A DNA stretch of 6,029 bases from NCBI GenBank assembly GCA_025980505.1, contig JAICXI010000128.1, forward strand, positions 1 through 6,029, read 5' to 3'. The notes below the pieces were generated by a model that worked only from the letters and a program-made list of their open reading frames with translations, did not search any database and was not told the origin of the DNA. Each line of letters starts with the position of its first letter. The stretch's first letter is position 1. This document shows positions 1 to 5,902 of the stretch, piece by piece. The translations under genes were made by a program, and so were the position numbers. The stretch is from a bacterium. Its GTDB lineage: Bacteria; Oederibacteriota; Muellerivitia; Muellerivitales; Muellerivitaceae.

Positions 1-540
1 ACCCAGGTGGAAACGGGGTCGGCCATCACCTGGAAATACCCCAGCTGCATCCTCCAGGGGGACAATTCGGTGGGGGAGTTTTATTCGGTGGCCGTGACCA
101 ACCATTTCCAGCAGGCCGACACGGGCACCAAGATGATCCACATCGGTAAAAACACCAAAAGCACCATCCTCTCCAAGGGCATTTCGGCGGGCCGGGGCCA
201 GAACACCTACCGGGGGATGGTGCGAATCCAGCCCGCGGCCGAAAACGCCCGCAACTATACCCAATGCGACTCGCTCTTGATGGGGGACCGGTGCGGGGCC
301 CATACGATGCCCTACATCGAGGTCAAAAACAACAGCGCCAAGGTGGGCCACGAGGCGTCCACTTCCAAGATCAACGAAGACCAGATCTTTTACTGCCGCC
401 AGAGGGGTTTGTCCTCCGAGGATGCGGTGAACCTCATCGTGAACGGTTTCTGCAAGGACGTGTTCCGCAAACTGCCCATGGAATTCGCGGTGGAAGCGCA
501 GAAACTTTTAAGCGTCAGTTTGGAAGGATCGGTAGGATAA
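1..540 (+). CDS. sufB: SufB, Fe-S cluster scaffold subunit of SufBC2D (partial, 5' end outside window)
   Basis: This is the C-terminal 179 codons of SufB, a cytoplasmic scaffold protein on which the SufBC2D complex builds Fe-S clusters. The frame is open from base 1 and ends in TAA at 538-540. The fragment shows the SufB beta-helix core and the signature NYTQCDSLLMG, whose cysteine (265-267) corresponds to E. coli Cys405, the residue that receives or holds cluster sulfur. The HEAS motif follows, with His (349-351) and Glu (352-354) corresponding to E. coli His433 and Glu434. The end, EFAVEAQKLL...LEGSVG, matches the usual SufB C-terminus, so the protein is complete at this end. Full-length SufB is about 470-495 residues, so roughly 300 residues lie upstream. 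It is the first visible gene of the suf operon, with sufC after a 93-base spacer. The family call is certain; residue correspondences come from recalled E. coli numbering. Confidence 0.98.
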   Translation, partial: TQVETGSAITWKYPSCILQGDNSVGEFYSVAVTNHFQQADTGTKMIHIGKNTKSTILSKGISAGRGQNTYRGMVRIQPAAENARNYTQCDSLLMGDRCGAHTMPYIEVKNNSAKVGHEASTSKINEDQIFYCRQRGLSSEDAVNLIVNGFCKDVFRKLPMEFAVEAQKLLSVSLEGSVG

Positions 541-633
541 TTGAAATTTTGAATCGTGGAAAAGTTTTCGATCGAATATCCGAAGCTTGCCTTGGCTCAA
601 AACGAAGAACTTAAAATTGGACCGGAGAACAAA
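541..633 (+). other. AT-rich sufB-sufC intercistronic spacer
   Basis: This is the only sizeable gap inside the core operon apart from the sufS-sufU junction. It is markedly AT-rich (about 41% GC by hand count over 556-633) in a GC-rich locus. It stays open in the sufC frame from a GTG at 556, which would add 26 residues to SufC. That GTG has no ribosome binding site. The in-frame codons have GC at position 3 (12 of 26) below position 1 (14 of 26), unlike the real genes here, so I read it as untranslated. I see no strong promoter or terminator hairpin. It may serve as an RNA processing site, an unstructured loading site for sufC ribosomes, or a degenerate spacer. Confidence 0.6.
624..627 (+). 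promoter_or_regulatory. Ribosome binding site that decides the sufC start
   Basis: GGAG lies six bases before the ATG at 634. The in-frame GTG at 556 has no such element. The resulting N-terminus (MLVIKGLKV) is what SufC proteins normally begin with, so the start at 634 is preferred. Confidence 0.75.
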
Positions 634-1401
634 ATGTTAGTTATTAAAGGCCTTAAGGTGAGGGTTGAGGAAAAACAGATTTTAAACGGCATCGACCTGA
701 CGGTGGGGAAGGGGGAAGTGCACGCCATCATGGGGCCCAACGGTTCGGGAAAAAGCACCCTGGCCCACGTGCTGGCGGGCCGGGAAGGCTATGAAGTGAC
801 GGATGGCGAGGTCCTTTTCGAGGGCCGGGACCTGCTTTCCCTGGCGCCGGAAGAACGGGCCCGGGCCGGGGTTTTCCTCGCGTTCCAGTACCCGGTCGAG
901 ATCCCCGGAGTCAACAACACTTATTTCCTCAAGGCGGCCCTGAACGCGCTCCGCAAGGCCCGGGGGCAGGAGGAACTGGACGCCATGGATTTCCTGGAAC
1001 TGGTCAAGGCCAAGTTGCAGCCCCTTAAAATGGACGAATCCATGCTCCAGCGTTCGGTGAACGAGGGGTTCTCCGGCGGCGAAAAAAAGAAAAACGAAGT
1101 GCTGCAAATGGCGGTACTGGAACCCCGATTGGCCATCCTGGATGAGACGGACTCGGGCCTGGACATCGACGCCTTGAAGGTCGTGGCCGACGGCGTGAAC
1201 GCGTTGCGCGACAAGGACCGCTCCTTCCTCCTGGTGACCCACTACCAGCGGTTGCTGGATTACATCGTGCCGGACAAGGTGCACGTGCTGGCCCGGGGAC
1301 GCATCGTGAAATCGGGCGGCAAGGAACTGGCCAAGGAACTGGAGAAAATGGGCTACGGCTGGACCGACGGGGCCGGAAAAAAGGAAGTGACCGCTCCATG
1401 A
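634..1401 (+). CDS. sufC: SufC, ABC-type ATPase of the SufBC2D complex
   Basis: This 255-residue cytoplasmic ABC ATPase dimerises on SufB and SufD and drives the shape changes needed for cluster assembly. It has no membrane domain. The Walker A motif GPNGSGKST is at 34-42 (Lys40), and the Q-loop lies around Gln85 in AFQYPVEIPG. The ABC signature FSGGEKKKNE is at 146-155, Walker B LAILDETDSGLD at 166-177 (Glu171), and the switch His203 in LVTHYQRLL. Lys40, Glu171 and His203 have the same numbers as in E. coli SufC, so the alignment is gap-free that far. FSGGEKKK and DETDSGLDIDAL distinguish SufC from transporter ATPases. Length is typical (about 250). The start was chosen by ribosome binding site and family N-terminus; a GTG at 556 would add 26 residues. 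The stop overlaps the sufD start by ATGA, implying translational coupling. Confidence 0.98.
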   Translation: MLVIKGLKVRVEEKQILNGIDLTVGKGEVHAIMGPNGSGKSTLAHVLAGREGYEVTDGEVLFEGRDLLSLAPEERARAGVFLAFQYPVEIPGVNNTYFLKAALNALRKARGQEELDAMDFLELVKAKLQPLKMDESMLQRSVNEGFSGGEKKKNEVLQMAVLEPRLAILDETDSGLDIDALKVVADGVNALRDKDRSFLLVTHYQRLLDYIVPDKVHVLARGRIVKSGGKELAKELEKMGYGWTDGAGKKEVTAP

Positions 1402-2729
1402 ACGCCCTGGAAGCCAAAAACACCTATTTCTCCCAATTCAGCGATTGGGAAAAGACCGCCCTGACCAAGGACCCCTTTTGGATCAGGGAGACAAGGGAAA
1501 AAGCCCTGGCTTATTTCCAGGAGACGGGGTTTCCGACCTCCCGGGACGAAACCTGGAAATACACCAATTTGGACCCGCTCTTTCAAATTCCCTTCGCCTT
1601 GAACGGCGACCGGATTTCCAAGGAAGCGGTCCTGCCGGAGTTGAATTCCCTCGGGTTTGAAACGGCGAAAGCCAACGTGATGGTTTTCGTGAACGGCCAT
1701 TTTTCCAAGGCCCTTTCCGGAGTTTCCGAGCCGTCGCCGAAGGTGAAAATCCGCAGTTTGATTGAGAGCCTTTCCGACGGGCCCCTGAAGAAACATTTCA
1801 GCCACATCCTGCCTTTTGAAAACAGGCCTTTCGTGGCCCTCAATTACGCCTATTTCACCGACGGCTTGTTCCTGCACGTCCCCGCCGGCGAACGGCTCGA
1901 AAAGCCGTTGCACGTGGTTTATGTTTCCACCAATTCGGGACAGCCCACCCAGTCCCACGTTCGCAACTTGCTGTTGATGGAAGAAGACGCGCGGGCCTCC
2001 GTCATCGAACATTATTGGGGCAATAACCTGAAGCCTTATTTCACCAACACCGTCACCAAGGTATCCCTGGACAAGGGCGCGGTACTGGACCACGCCAAGA
2101 TCCAGCAGGAAAGCCCGCTTTCCTTCCACATTGGCACGCTGGCGGCGCGGCAAAACGAGGGCAGCCGCCTGGTTTCCCGCGTTTTTTCCATCGGCGGGGC
2201 GCTGGGCCGAAGTGAAGTGGAAACCGTCCTGGTGGAAAGAAAAGCCGAATGCGTCCTGGACGGGCTTTACCTTGCCCGCGGCCACCAGCAGCTCGACCAC
2301 CGAACCTTCATCGACCACCTGTCGCCTTCCTGCGTCAGTGAGGAAACCTACAAGGGCGTGGCGGACGGGGAATCCGTCGGCATCTTCGACGGCCGCATCC
2401 TGGTGCGGGAGAACGCCCAGAAAACCGACGCCCGCCAGTCCAACAAAAACCTGGAACTATCGAACAAGGCCAGGATTTATTCCAAGCCCCAACTCCAGAT
2501 TTACGCCAATGACGTGAAATGCACCCATGGTTCGGCTACGGGACAGTTGGACGAGGAAGCGCTCTTTTACCTCCAGTCCCGCGGCCTCGGGCGGGAGGAG
2601 GCCAAGCGCACCCTGGTTTATGCCTTCGCGGGTGAAATGGTGGAAAGGGTGGCGGACGGGTACCTGAAGGCCCCCCTTCAAACGATGGTTAAAAAATGGA
2701 TGGAAGAAAAAATGGGCGGAAAGCCATGA
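1398..2729 (+). CDS. sufD: SufD, Fe-S cluster assembly scaffold subunit of SufBC2D
   Basis: This 443-residue SufB paralogue pairs with SufB in the SufBC2D complex; cluster formation occurs at the SufB-SufD interface. The N-terminal helical part has the SufD motif GFPTSRDETWKYTNL (44-58). The middle is the right-handed beta-helix (about 140-370). The C-terminal core motif NDVKCTHGSATGQLDEE (371-387) contains Cys375 and His377, matching E. coli Cys358 and His360; the histidine is required for cluster assembly and iron handling. The C-terminal helical part (YLQSRGLGREEAKRTLVYAF) is shared with SufB. The length is slightly above the E. coli protein (423). The ATG at 1398 overlaps the sufC stop by four bases, with AAGGAAG ten bases upstream. 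The stop overlaps the preferred sufS start in the same way. Third-position GC bias agrees with its neighbours. Confidence 0.97.
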   Translation: MNALEAKNTYFSQFSDWEKTALTKDPFWIRETREKALAYFQETGFPTSRDETWKYTNLDPLFQIPFALNGDRISKEAVLPELNSLGFETAKANVMVFVNGHFSKALSGVSEPSPKVKIRSLIESLSDGPLKKHFSHILPFENRPFVALNYAYFTDGLFLHVPAGERLEKPLHVVYVSTNSGQPTQSHVRNLLLMEEDARASVIEHYWGNNLKPYFTNTVTKVSLDKGAVLDHAKIQQESPLSFHIGTLAARQNEGSRLVSRVFSIGGALGRSEVETVLVERKAECVLDGLYLARGHQQLDHRTFIDHLSPSCVSEETYKGVADGESVGIFDGRILVRENAQKTDARQSNKNLELSNKARIYSKPQLQIYANDVKCTHGSATGQLDEEALFYLQSRGLGREEAKRTLVYAFAGEMVERVADGYLKAPLQTMVKKWMEEKMGGKP

Positions 2730-4048
2730 AAACAAAGAATGCGCAGCCGGCGGCAAAAAGGTCCCTTGGCCGGAAAAAAAAGGATATCGAAACCACCCCG
2801 GGCCTGTTGAGACTATCCCCTGAAAAGGCGGCGTTCGACGTCGGGAAAATCCGCAAGGATTTTCCCATCCTTTCCCAAAAAGTGCACGGCAAGCCCCTGG
2901 TTTACCTGGACAACGCCGCCACCACCCAAAAGCCCGTCGCGGTGCTCCAAGCCTTGGACCGGTATTACCGGGAAACCAATTCCAACATCCACCGGGGGCT
3001 CCACCTCTTGAGCGAAAAGGCAACGGAGGCCTACGAGGGGTCCCGTTTGAAGGTCCAAAAATTCCTGAACGCGGCCGATCCGAGGGAAATCCTCTTTACC
3101 CGCGGCGCCACCGAGGGGGTCAATCTGGTGGCCCAGGCCTGGGGCCGCCAAAACGTCAAGGCCGGCGACGAGGTCTTGGTGACCCATATGGAACACCACT
3201 CCAACATCGTGCCTTGGCAGATGCTTTGCGAGGAAAAGGGGGCCACCTTGAAGGTGGTGCCCATCAACGACGCCGGCGAACTGCTGTTAGACGAACTTCA
3301 AAGGCTCCTGTCCTCCCGGACCCGGATTTTGGCCGTGACCCAGGTTTCCAACGCCTTGGGGACGGTTAATCCTATCGCCGAGATCATCAAAATGGCCCAC
3401 GCAAAAGGCGCGAAAGTCCTGGTGGACGGGGCCCAAGCCGTGCCCCACCTGGCCGTGGATGTCCAACAGATGGACTGCGATTTTTACGTCTTTTCCGGCC
3501 ATAAGATCTACGGGCCCACGGGCATCGGGGTGCTTTACGGAAAATACCGGCTGCTGGAGGAAATGCCGCCCTACCAGGGCGGCGGCGACATGATCGCATC
3601 GGTGACCTTTGAAAAGACCCTTTATAAAAAACCGCCGCATAAATTCGAGGCGGGAACGCCCCACATCGCGGGCGTCATCGGGCTGGGGGCGGCATTGGAT
3701 TATGTCTCCGAATGCGGCTTGGGCGCCATCGCGGCCCACGAGCAGGACCTGCTGGCCTACGGGACCCGCAAACTTTTGGGGATCCCCGGGCTCAACCTGG
3801 TCGGCACGTCCGTCCATAAGGCCGGGGTGCTTTCCTTCACTTTGGGCGAAATCCATCCCCACGACATCGGCACCATCCTGGACCGCCAGGGGGTGGCCAT
3901 CCGGGCCGGGCACCATTGCGCCCAACCGGTGATGGAACGGTTCCGGATACCCGCCACGGCCCGCGCTTCGCTGGGGCTTTATAACACCCGGGACGAAATC
4001 GATGTCCTGGCCAAGGCCATCCGGAAGGTTTTGGAGGTGTTCGGATGA
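2726..4048 (+). CDS. sufS: SufS, PLP-dependent type II cysteine desulfurase (SufU-dependent class)
   Basis: SufS removes sulfur from L-cysteine, giving alanine and an enzyme persulfide that is passed to SufU. The protein has 440 residues. His157 in MEHHSN stacks on PLP, Asp235 and Gln238 lie in VDGAQ, Lys260 in SGHKIYGPTG is the PLP Schiff-base lysine, and Cys398 in RAGHHCAQP is the catalytic cysteine. All three numbered E. coli residues (His123, Lys226, Cys364) are offset by exactly 34, so the core is collinear and the difference is a 34-residue lysine-rich N-terminal extension. His379 in IHPHD, 19 residues before the catalytic cysteine, matches B. subtilis His342, which binds the SufU zinc during sulfur transfer; E. 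coli SufS has tyrosine there. The ATG at 2726 overlaps the sufD stop by ATGA with GGCGGA just upstream. An in-frame ATG at 2696 is less likely because it lies 30 bases further into sufD. Confidence 0.97.
   Translation: MKTKNAQPAAKRSLGRKKKDIETTPGLLRLSPEKAAFDVGKIRKDFPILSQKVHGKPLVYLDNAATTQKPVAVLQALDRYYRETNSNIHRGLHLLSEKATEAYEGSRLKVQKFLNAADPREILFTRGATEGVNLVAQAWGRQNVKAGDEVLVTHMEHHSNIVPWQMLCEEKGATLKVVPINDAGELLLDELQRLLSSRTRILAVTQVSNALGTVNPIAEIIKMAHAKGAKVLVDGAQAVPHLAVDVQQMDCDFYVFSGHKIYGPTGIGVLYGKYRLLEEMPPYQGGGDMIASVTFEKTLYKKPPHKFEAGTPHIAGVIGLGAALDYVSECGLGAIAAHEQDLLAYGTRKLLGIPGLNLVGTSVHKAGVLSFTLGEIHPHDIGTILDRQGVAIRAGHHCAQPVMERFRIPATARASLGLYNTRDEIDVLAKAIRKVLEVFG
4033..4039 (+). promoter_or_regulatory. 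Ribosome binding site inside the sufS 3' end, for the small frame at 4045
   Basis: GGAGGTG, five bases before the ATG at 4045, lies within the last codons of sufS. It is as good as the sufU site and is followed by the same two bases (GGAGGTGTT at both places). It supports translation start at 4045 but is also simply the codons for Leu-Glu-Val, so it could be coincidental. Confidence 0.5.
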
Positions 4049-4155
4049 GGGCATTGGGTTCACCGTCCCCGGTGCTGGGCTTTTTCAAGCCGAAGTCTCC
4101 GGTCCTTTCCCCGCGCCTTCGCTTCCGCGCGTTGGACTTAGCGGAGGTGTTTTGA
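4045..4155 (+). CDS. Possible 36-residue small protein between sufS and sufU (unknown)
   Basis: I do not recognise this frame. It starts with an ATG overlapping the sufS stop by ATGA, carries a GGAGGTG site five bases upstream, and ends in a TGA sharing one base with the sufU ATG (TGATG). It would thus be coupled to both neighbours, as the other operon genes are. The peptide begins MRALGSPSPV and ends LDLAEVF. It is basic (six Lys/Arg against two acidic), has five prolines and repeats SPVL at 8-11 and 18-21 with different codons. By hand count over 35 codons, GC is 26 at position 3, 21 at position 1 and 18 at position 2, the order expected of a gene in a GC-rich genome. There is no cysteine, so it is unlikely to bind a cluster. 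It could instead be an untranslated or only incidentally translated linker, possibly from an insertion between formerly overlapping sufS and sufU. Confidence 0.42.
   Translation: MRALGSPSPVLGFFKPKSPVLSPRLRFRALDLAEVF
4143..4149 (+). promoter_or_regulatory. Ribosome binding site that decides the sufU start
   Basis: GGAGGTG lies five bases before the ATG at 4155. The frame is open much further upstream into sufS, so this site and the conserved SufU N-terminus (MSEFSDLYQDLILDH) fix the start. Confidence 0.85.
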
Positions 4156-4619
4156 TGTCCGAATTCAGCGACCTTTACCAGGACCTGATCCTGGACCACC
4201 AGAAGAACCCCCGGAACTTCGGGGACCTCCCCGGCGCCAACCACCACGCGGACGGGTTCAACCCCCTTTGCGGCGATAAGATTTCCCTGGACCTGAAGCT
4301 AAGCGCCCAGGGGTTGATCGAGGACGTCAAGTTCAAGGGCTCGGGTTGCGCCATTTCAAAGGCCTCGGCTTCCCTGATGACGGTGGCCTTGAAGGGCAAA
4401 AGGACCGAGGACGCGGAAAAAATGTTCCACCAATTCCATGACATGGTCATGGGCAAGGAAGGGGTTCCCGCCGCCGAACTGGGAAAACTCAAAGTGTTCG
4501 AGGGCGTGCGGGATTATCCGGCCCGCGTCAAGTGCGCCAGCCTGGCCTGGCATACCCTGGAAGCGGCCCTCCACGACCACAAGGACGTGGTATCCACCGA
4601 CGACGGAGTCCAACCATGA
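4155..4619 (+). CDS. sufU: SufU, zinc-containing sulfur acceptor / sulfurtransferase for SufS
   Basis: SufU accepts the persulfide sulfur from SufS and passes it to the SufBC2D scaffold. The protein has 154 residues with an IscU-like fold. The zinc ligands are Cys39 and Asp41 in PLCGDKI, Cys65 in GSGCAISKAS, and Cys127 in RVKCASLAW, matching B. subtilis Cys41, Asp43, Cys66 and Cys128. Two traits separate it from IscU. One is the extra segment between the second and third cysteine (about 88-107, containing FHDMVMGKEGVP). The other is that RVKCASLAW replaces the LPPVK chaperone-binding motif of IscU. The ATG at 4155 is preceded by GGAGGTG and shares a base with the stop of the small frame upstream. 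The stop overlaps sufT by ATGA. With His379 in SufS, this is a matched SufS-SufU pair. Confidence 0.97.
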   Translation: MSEFSDLYQDLILDHQKNPRNFGDLPGANHHADGFNPLCGDKISLDLKLSAQGLIEDVKFKGSGCAISKASASLMTVALKGKRTEDAEKMFHQFHDMVMGKEGVPAAELGKLKVFEGVRDYPARVKCASLAWHTLEAALHDHKDVVSTDDGVQP

Positions 4620-5182
4620 GCTACGAACTGGTCACCGTTACACGGGATTGCAAGGCCATCACCATCCCTTACGGCACGGAAACACTGCTCTTTAAGGACG
4701 AGAAGGGTTACATCACCCAGACGTTGGGCGGCAGCTTCACGGTCCAAAGGGACAACGGCCAGTTGGTGCGCATCGACGGCCGGGACGCCGACGCGCTGGG
4801 TAAGGAAGTGCCCAAGGAATCCGGGGTTTTCAAGATCGAATACGGGGACGAGGCGCCCCGGGACGACAAGGATGTCGAGAAGGACGTCTGGGAACAGTTG
4901 AAGACCTGCTACGACCCGGAAATTCCCGTGAACATCGTGGAATTGGGGCTTATCTACAGCTGCCAAATTACGGCCCACCCCAAAGGCGGCAAAAAGGTGG
5001 ACATCGTCATGACCTTGACGGCGCCCGGCTGCGGCATGTCAACCGTCCTTAAAACCGAGATTGAGCAAAAGTTAAGCCGGATTCCCGGGGTCAAGGAAGC
5101 CTATGTGGACGTCACTTTTGACCCTCCCTGGAACCAATCCCTCATGACCGAAGCCGCCCGGCTTCAGTTGGGGATGATGTAA
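4616..5182 (+). CDS. sufT: SufT, MIP18/DUF59-family Fe-S maturation factor
   Basis: SufT is an auxiliary cytoplasmic protein of the suf pathway, thought to help load clusters onto target proteins when demand is high. It is not part of the basic scaffold. The 188-residue product is the long form. An N-terminal domain of about 80 residues (containing ITIPYGTETLLF and TLGGSFTV) precedes an FeS_assembly_P/DUF59 domain (about 87-180). That domain shows DPEIPVNIVELGLIY (100-114), TLTAPGCGM with the conserved Cys139, and a typical ending, TFDPPW...EAARLQLGM. Cys98 and Cys116 flank the DPEIP motif. PaaD-type proteins have only the second domain, so SufT is preferred. GGAG lies seven bases before the start, and the ATG overlaps the sufU stop by ATGA. 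It is the last tightly coupled gene of the operon. Its N-terminal domain has no function I can read from sequence. Confidence 0.93.
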   Translation: MSYELVTVTRDCKAITIPYGTETLLFKDEKGYITQTLGGSFTVQRDNGQLVRIDGRDADALGKEVPKESGVFKIEYGDEAPRDDKDVEKDVWEQLKTCYDPEIPVNIVELGLIYSCQITAHPKGGKKVDIVMTLTAPGCGMSTVLKTEIEQKLSRIPGVKEAYVDVTFDPPWNQSLMTEAARLQLGMM

Positions 5183-5198
5183 GGTCCCCCGTCCGCCT

Positions 5199-5275
5199 CC
5201 TCCAGGCCCCCTTTGAGGCCGGGTGGAGGGAAAAGAAGGCGAATCCGCCGGCTTTTCACGCGACTTCTTTTTCCC
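5199..5275 (+). other. Overlapping hairpins after sufT, possible weak terminator or attenuator
   Basis: Three pairings can form. First, CCTCCAGGCC (5199-5208) pairs with GGCC...TGGAGG (5217-5229) around an 8-base loop and a GGG bulge. Second, GAAAAG plus GGCG (5230-5241) pairs with CGCC plus CTTTTC (5246-5257). Third, GGGAAAAGAAG (5228-5238) pairs with CTTCTTTTTCCC (5264-5275) with one extra T. The second and third use the same left arm and exclude each other. The T-run at 5268-5272 lies inside the third stem, not directly after a GC hairpin, so this is not a textbook terminator. It may protect or end the suf transcript. Whether it folds this way is inference. Confidence 0.4.
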
Positions 5276-5299
5276 AAGGCCCCAACGCGGGGTTAAAAT
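5271..5299 (+). promoter_or_regulatory. Weak sigma70-like promoter candidate for the PilZ gene
   Basis: TTCCCA (5271-5276, four of six to the -35 consensus) and TAAAAT (5294-5299, five of six to the -10 consensus) are separated by 17 bases. The spacer contains a CCCC...GGGG inverted repeat (5280-5292) that could be an operator or chance. The position, about 40 bases before the PilZ start, is sensible. In sequence this short the match could easily be accidental. Confidence 0.3.
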
Positions 5300-5327
5300 C
5301 AATCCATCTGGGACTATCCACGATGGC

Positions 5328-5333
5328 GGAGGT
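5328..5333 (+). promoter_or_regulatory. Ribosome binding site that decides the PilZ start
   Basis: GGAGGT ends four bases before the ATG at 5338. An in-frame ATG at 5323 lies before this site and has no ribosome binding site of its own; a further ATG at 5359 also lacks one. Confidence 0.7.
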
Positions 5334-5337
5334 AGGT

Positions 5338-5706
5338 ATGCCGGAAGCCAATATATCCATGGAGAGAAGGGAAACCCCCCGCATCTCCATCAAGATTCCC
5401 GTTAAATACCGGTTGGAGGACGACAAGGAAGTTCTCAAGACCATCAAGGAATGGCGCCAATCGGAAAAAAACGCCTATACCTTGGACGTGAGCCTGGGCG
5501 GCATGAGTATCGTCGTGGATCAGCCCTTATCCAGGGGCGATATCCTGTGTTTTGAGATTTACCTGTTGGACCCGAAAAATGTCGTGACGGTTTACGCCGA
5601 GGTGAAATGGACCCAGGAAAAGGAAGCGGGCCTCCGCTTCCTGATGATGCGGGATAATGATATGGAGGCCTTGAGGGCCTTCCTGGGAAAACCGTCGCCG
5701 GGTTAA
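5338..5706 (+). CDS. PilZ-domain protein, probable cyclic di-GMP receptor
   Basis: This 122-residue product is a single PilZ domain with no other domain, signal peptide or membrane segment. The two c-di-GMP binding motifs are intact: RxxxR at 11-15 (RETPR within ERRETPRI) and DxSxxG at 50-55 (DVSLGG). Beta-strand segments follow, such as DILCFEIYLL and VVTVYAEVKW, and a short C-terminal helix (DNDMEALRAFLG). Between the motifs lies a charged stretch (about 25-45, EDDKEVLKTIKEWRQSEKN) that seems longer than in minimal PilZ domains. The start at 5338 has GGAGGT; starting at 5323 would add five residues. It is separated from sufT by 155 bases and ends in its own terminator, so it is probably a separate unit. 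Stand-alone PilZ proteins act on motility, polysaccharide or other partners; nothing here shows which. Confidence 0.88.
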   Translation: MPEANISMERRETPRISIKIPVKYRLEDDKEVLKTIKEWRQSEKNAYTLDVSLGGMSIVVDQPLSRGDILCFEIYLLDPKNVVTVYAEVKWTQEKEAGLRFLMMRDNDMEALRAFLGKPSPG

Positions 5707-5733
5707 GGCGTGGAGGCTCCACCGCCCTTTTTT
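5707..5733 (+). terminator. Intrinsic terminator after the PilZ gene
   Basis: GGCGTGGA (5707-5714) pairs with TCCA-C-CGCC (5718-5726, one bulged C) around a GGC loop, followed by C and six T (5728-5733). It begins directly after the stop codon. The T-run continues into six A, giving a TTTTTTAAAAAA palindrome at 5728-5739. Confidence 0.85.
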
Positions 5734-5902
5734 AAAAAATGAGCCCGCCGTTTCGAACCTGAAATTCTCACGGAAGTCCCGAAAAGCGTTTACCCTGGTT
5801 TTTAAAGAGCCTTTCACCGCTTTCATCCCCCCGGCGATTCCCGCCCTTCTGGCAAACCTTCCAACGGCGTCGTAAGCTTTAAACGAAGCAAGAAATCAGG
5901 AA

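Noticed and set aside
541..579. Possible promoter in the sufB-sufC spacer (TTGAAA or TTGAAT as -35)
   Set aside because: No acceptable -10 box at 16-18 bases; the best candidate (GAATAT) is at 19 bases with three mismatches.
556..633. N-terminal extension of SufC from a GTG at 556
   Set aside because: No ribosome site before the GTG, AT-rich codons without the local third-position bias, and the ATG at 634 gives the standard SufC N-terminus with GGAG six bases upstream.
682..1284. 200-codon minus-strand open frame opposite sufC
   Set aside because: Antisense shadow; low-complexity composition typical of reversed coding sequence.
1353..2318. 321-codon minus-strand open frame opposite sufD
   Set aside because: It lies wholly antisense to sufD, which has family motifs throughout. 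Long antisense frames are expected when third positions are GC-rich; the product has no recognisable domain.
3287..4063. 258-codon minus-strand open frame opposite sufS
   Set aside because: Antisense shadow of a gene with all catalytic residues in place; no family motifs.
5223..5405. 60-codon plus-strand frame overlapping the PilZ start
   Set aside because: It begins at a GTG inside a hairpin with no ribosome site and overlaps the motif-bearing PilZ frame in another phase.
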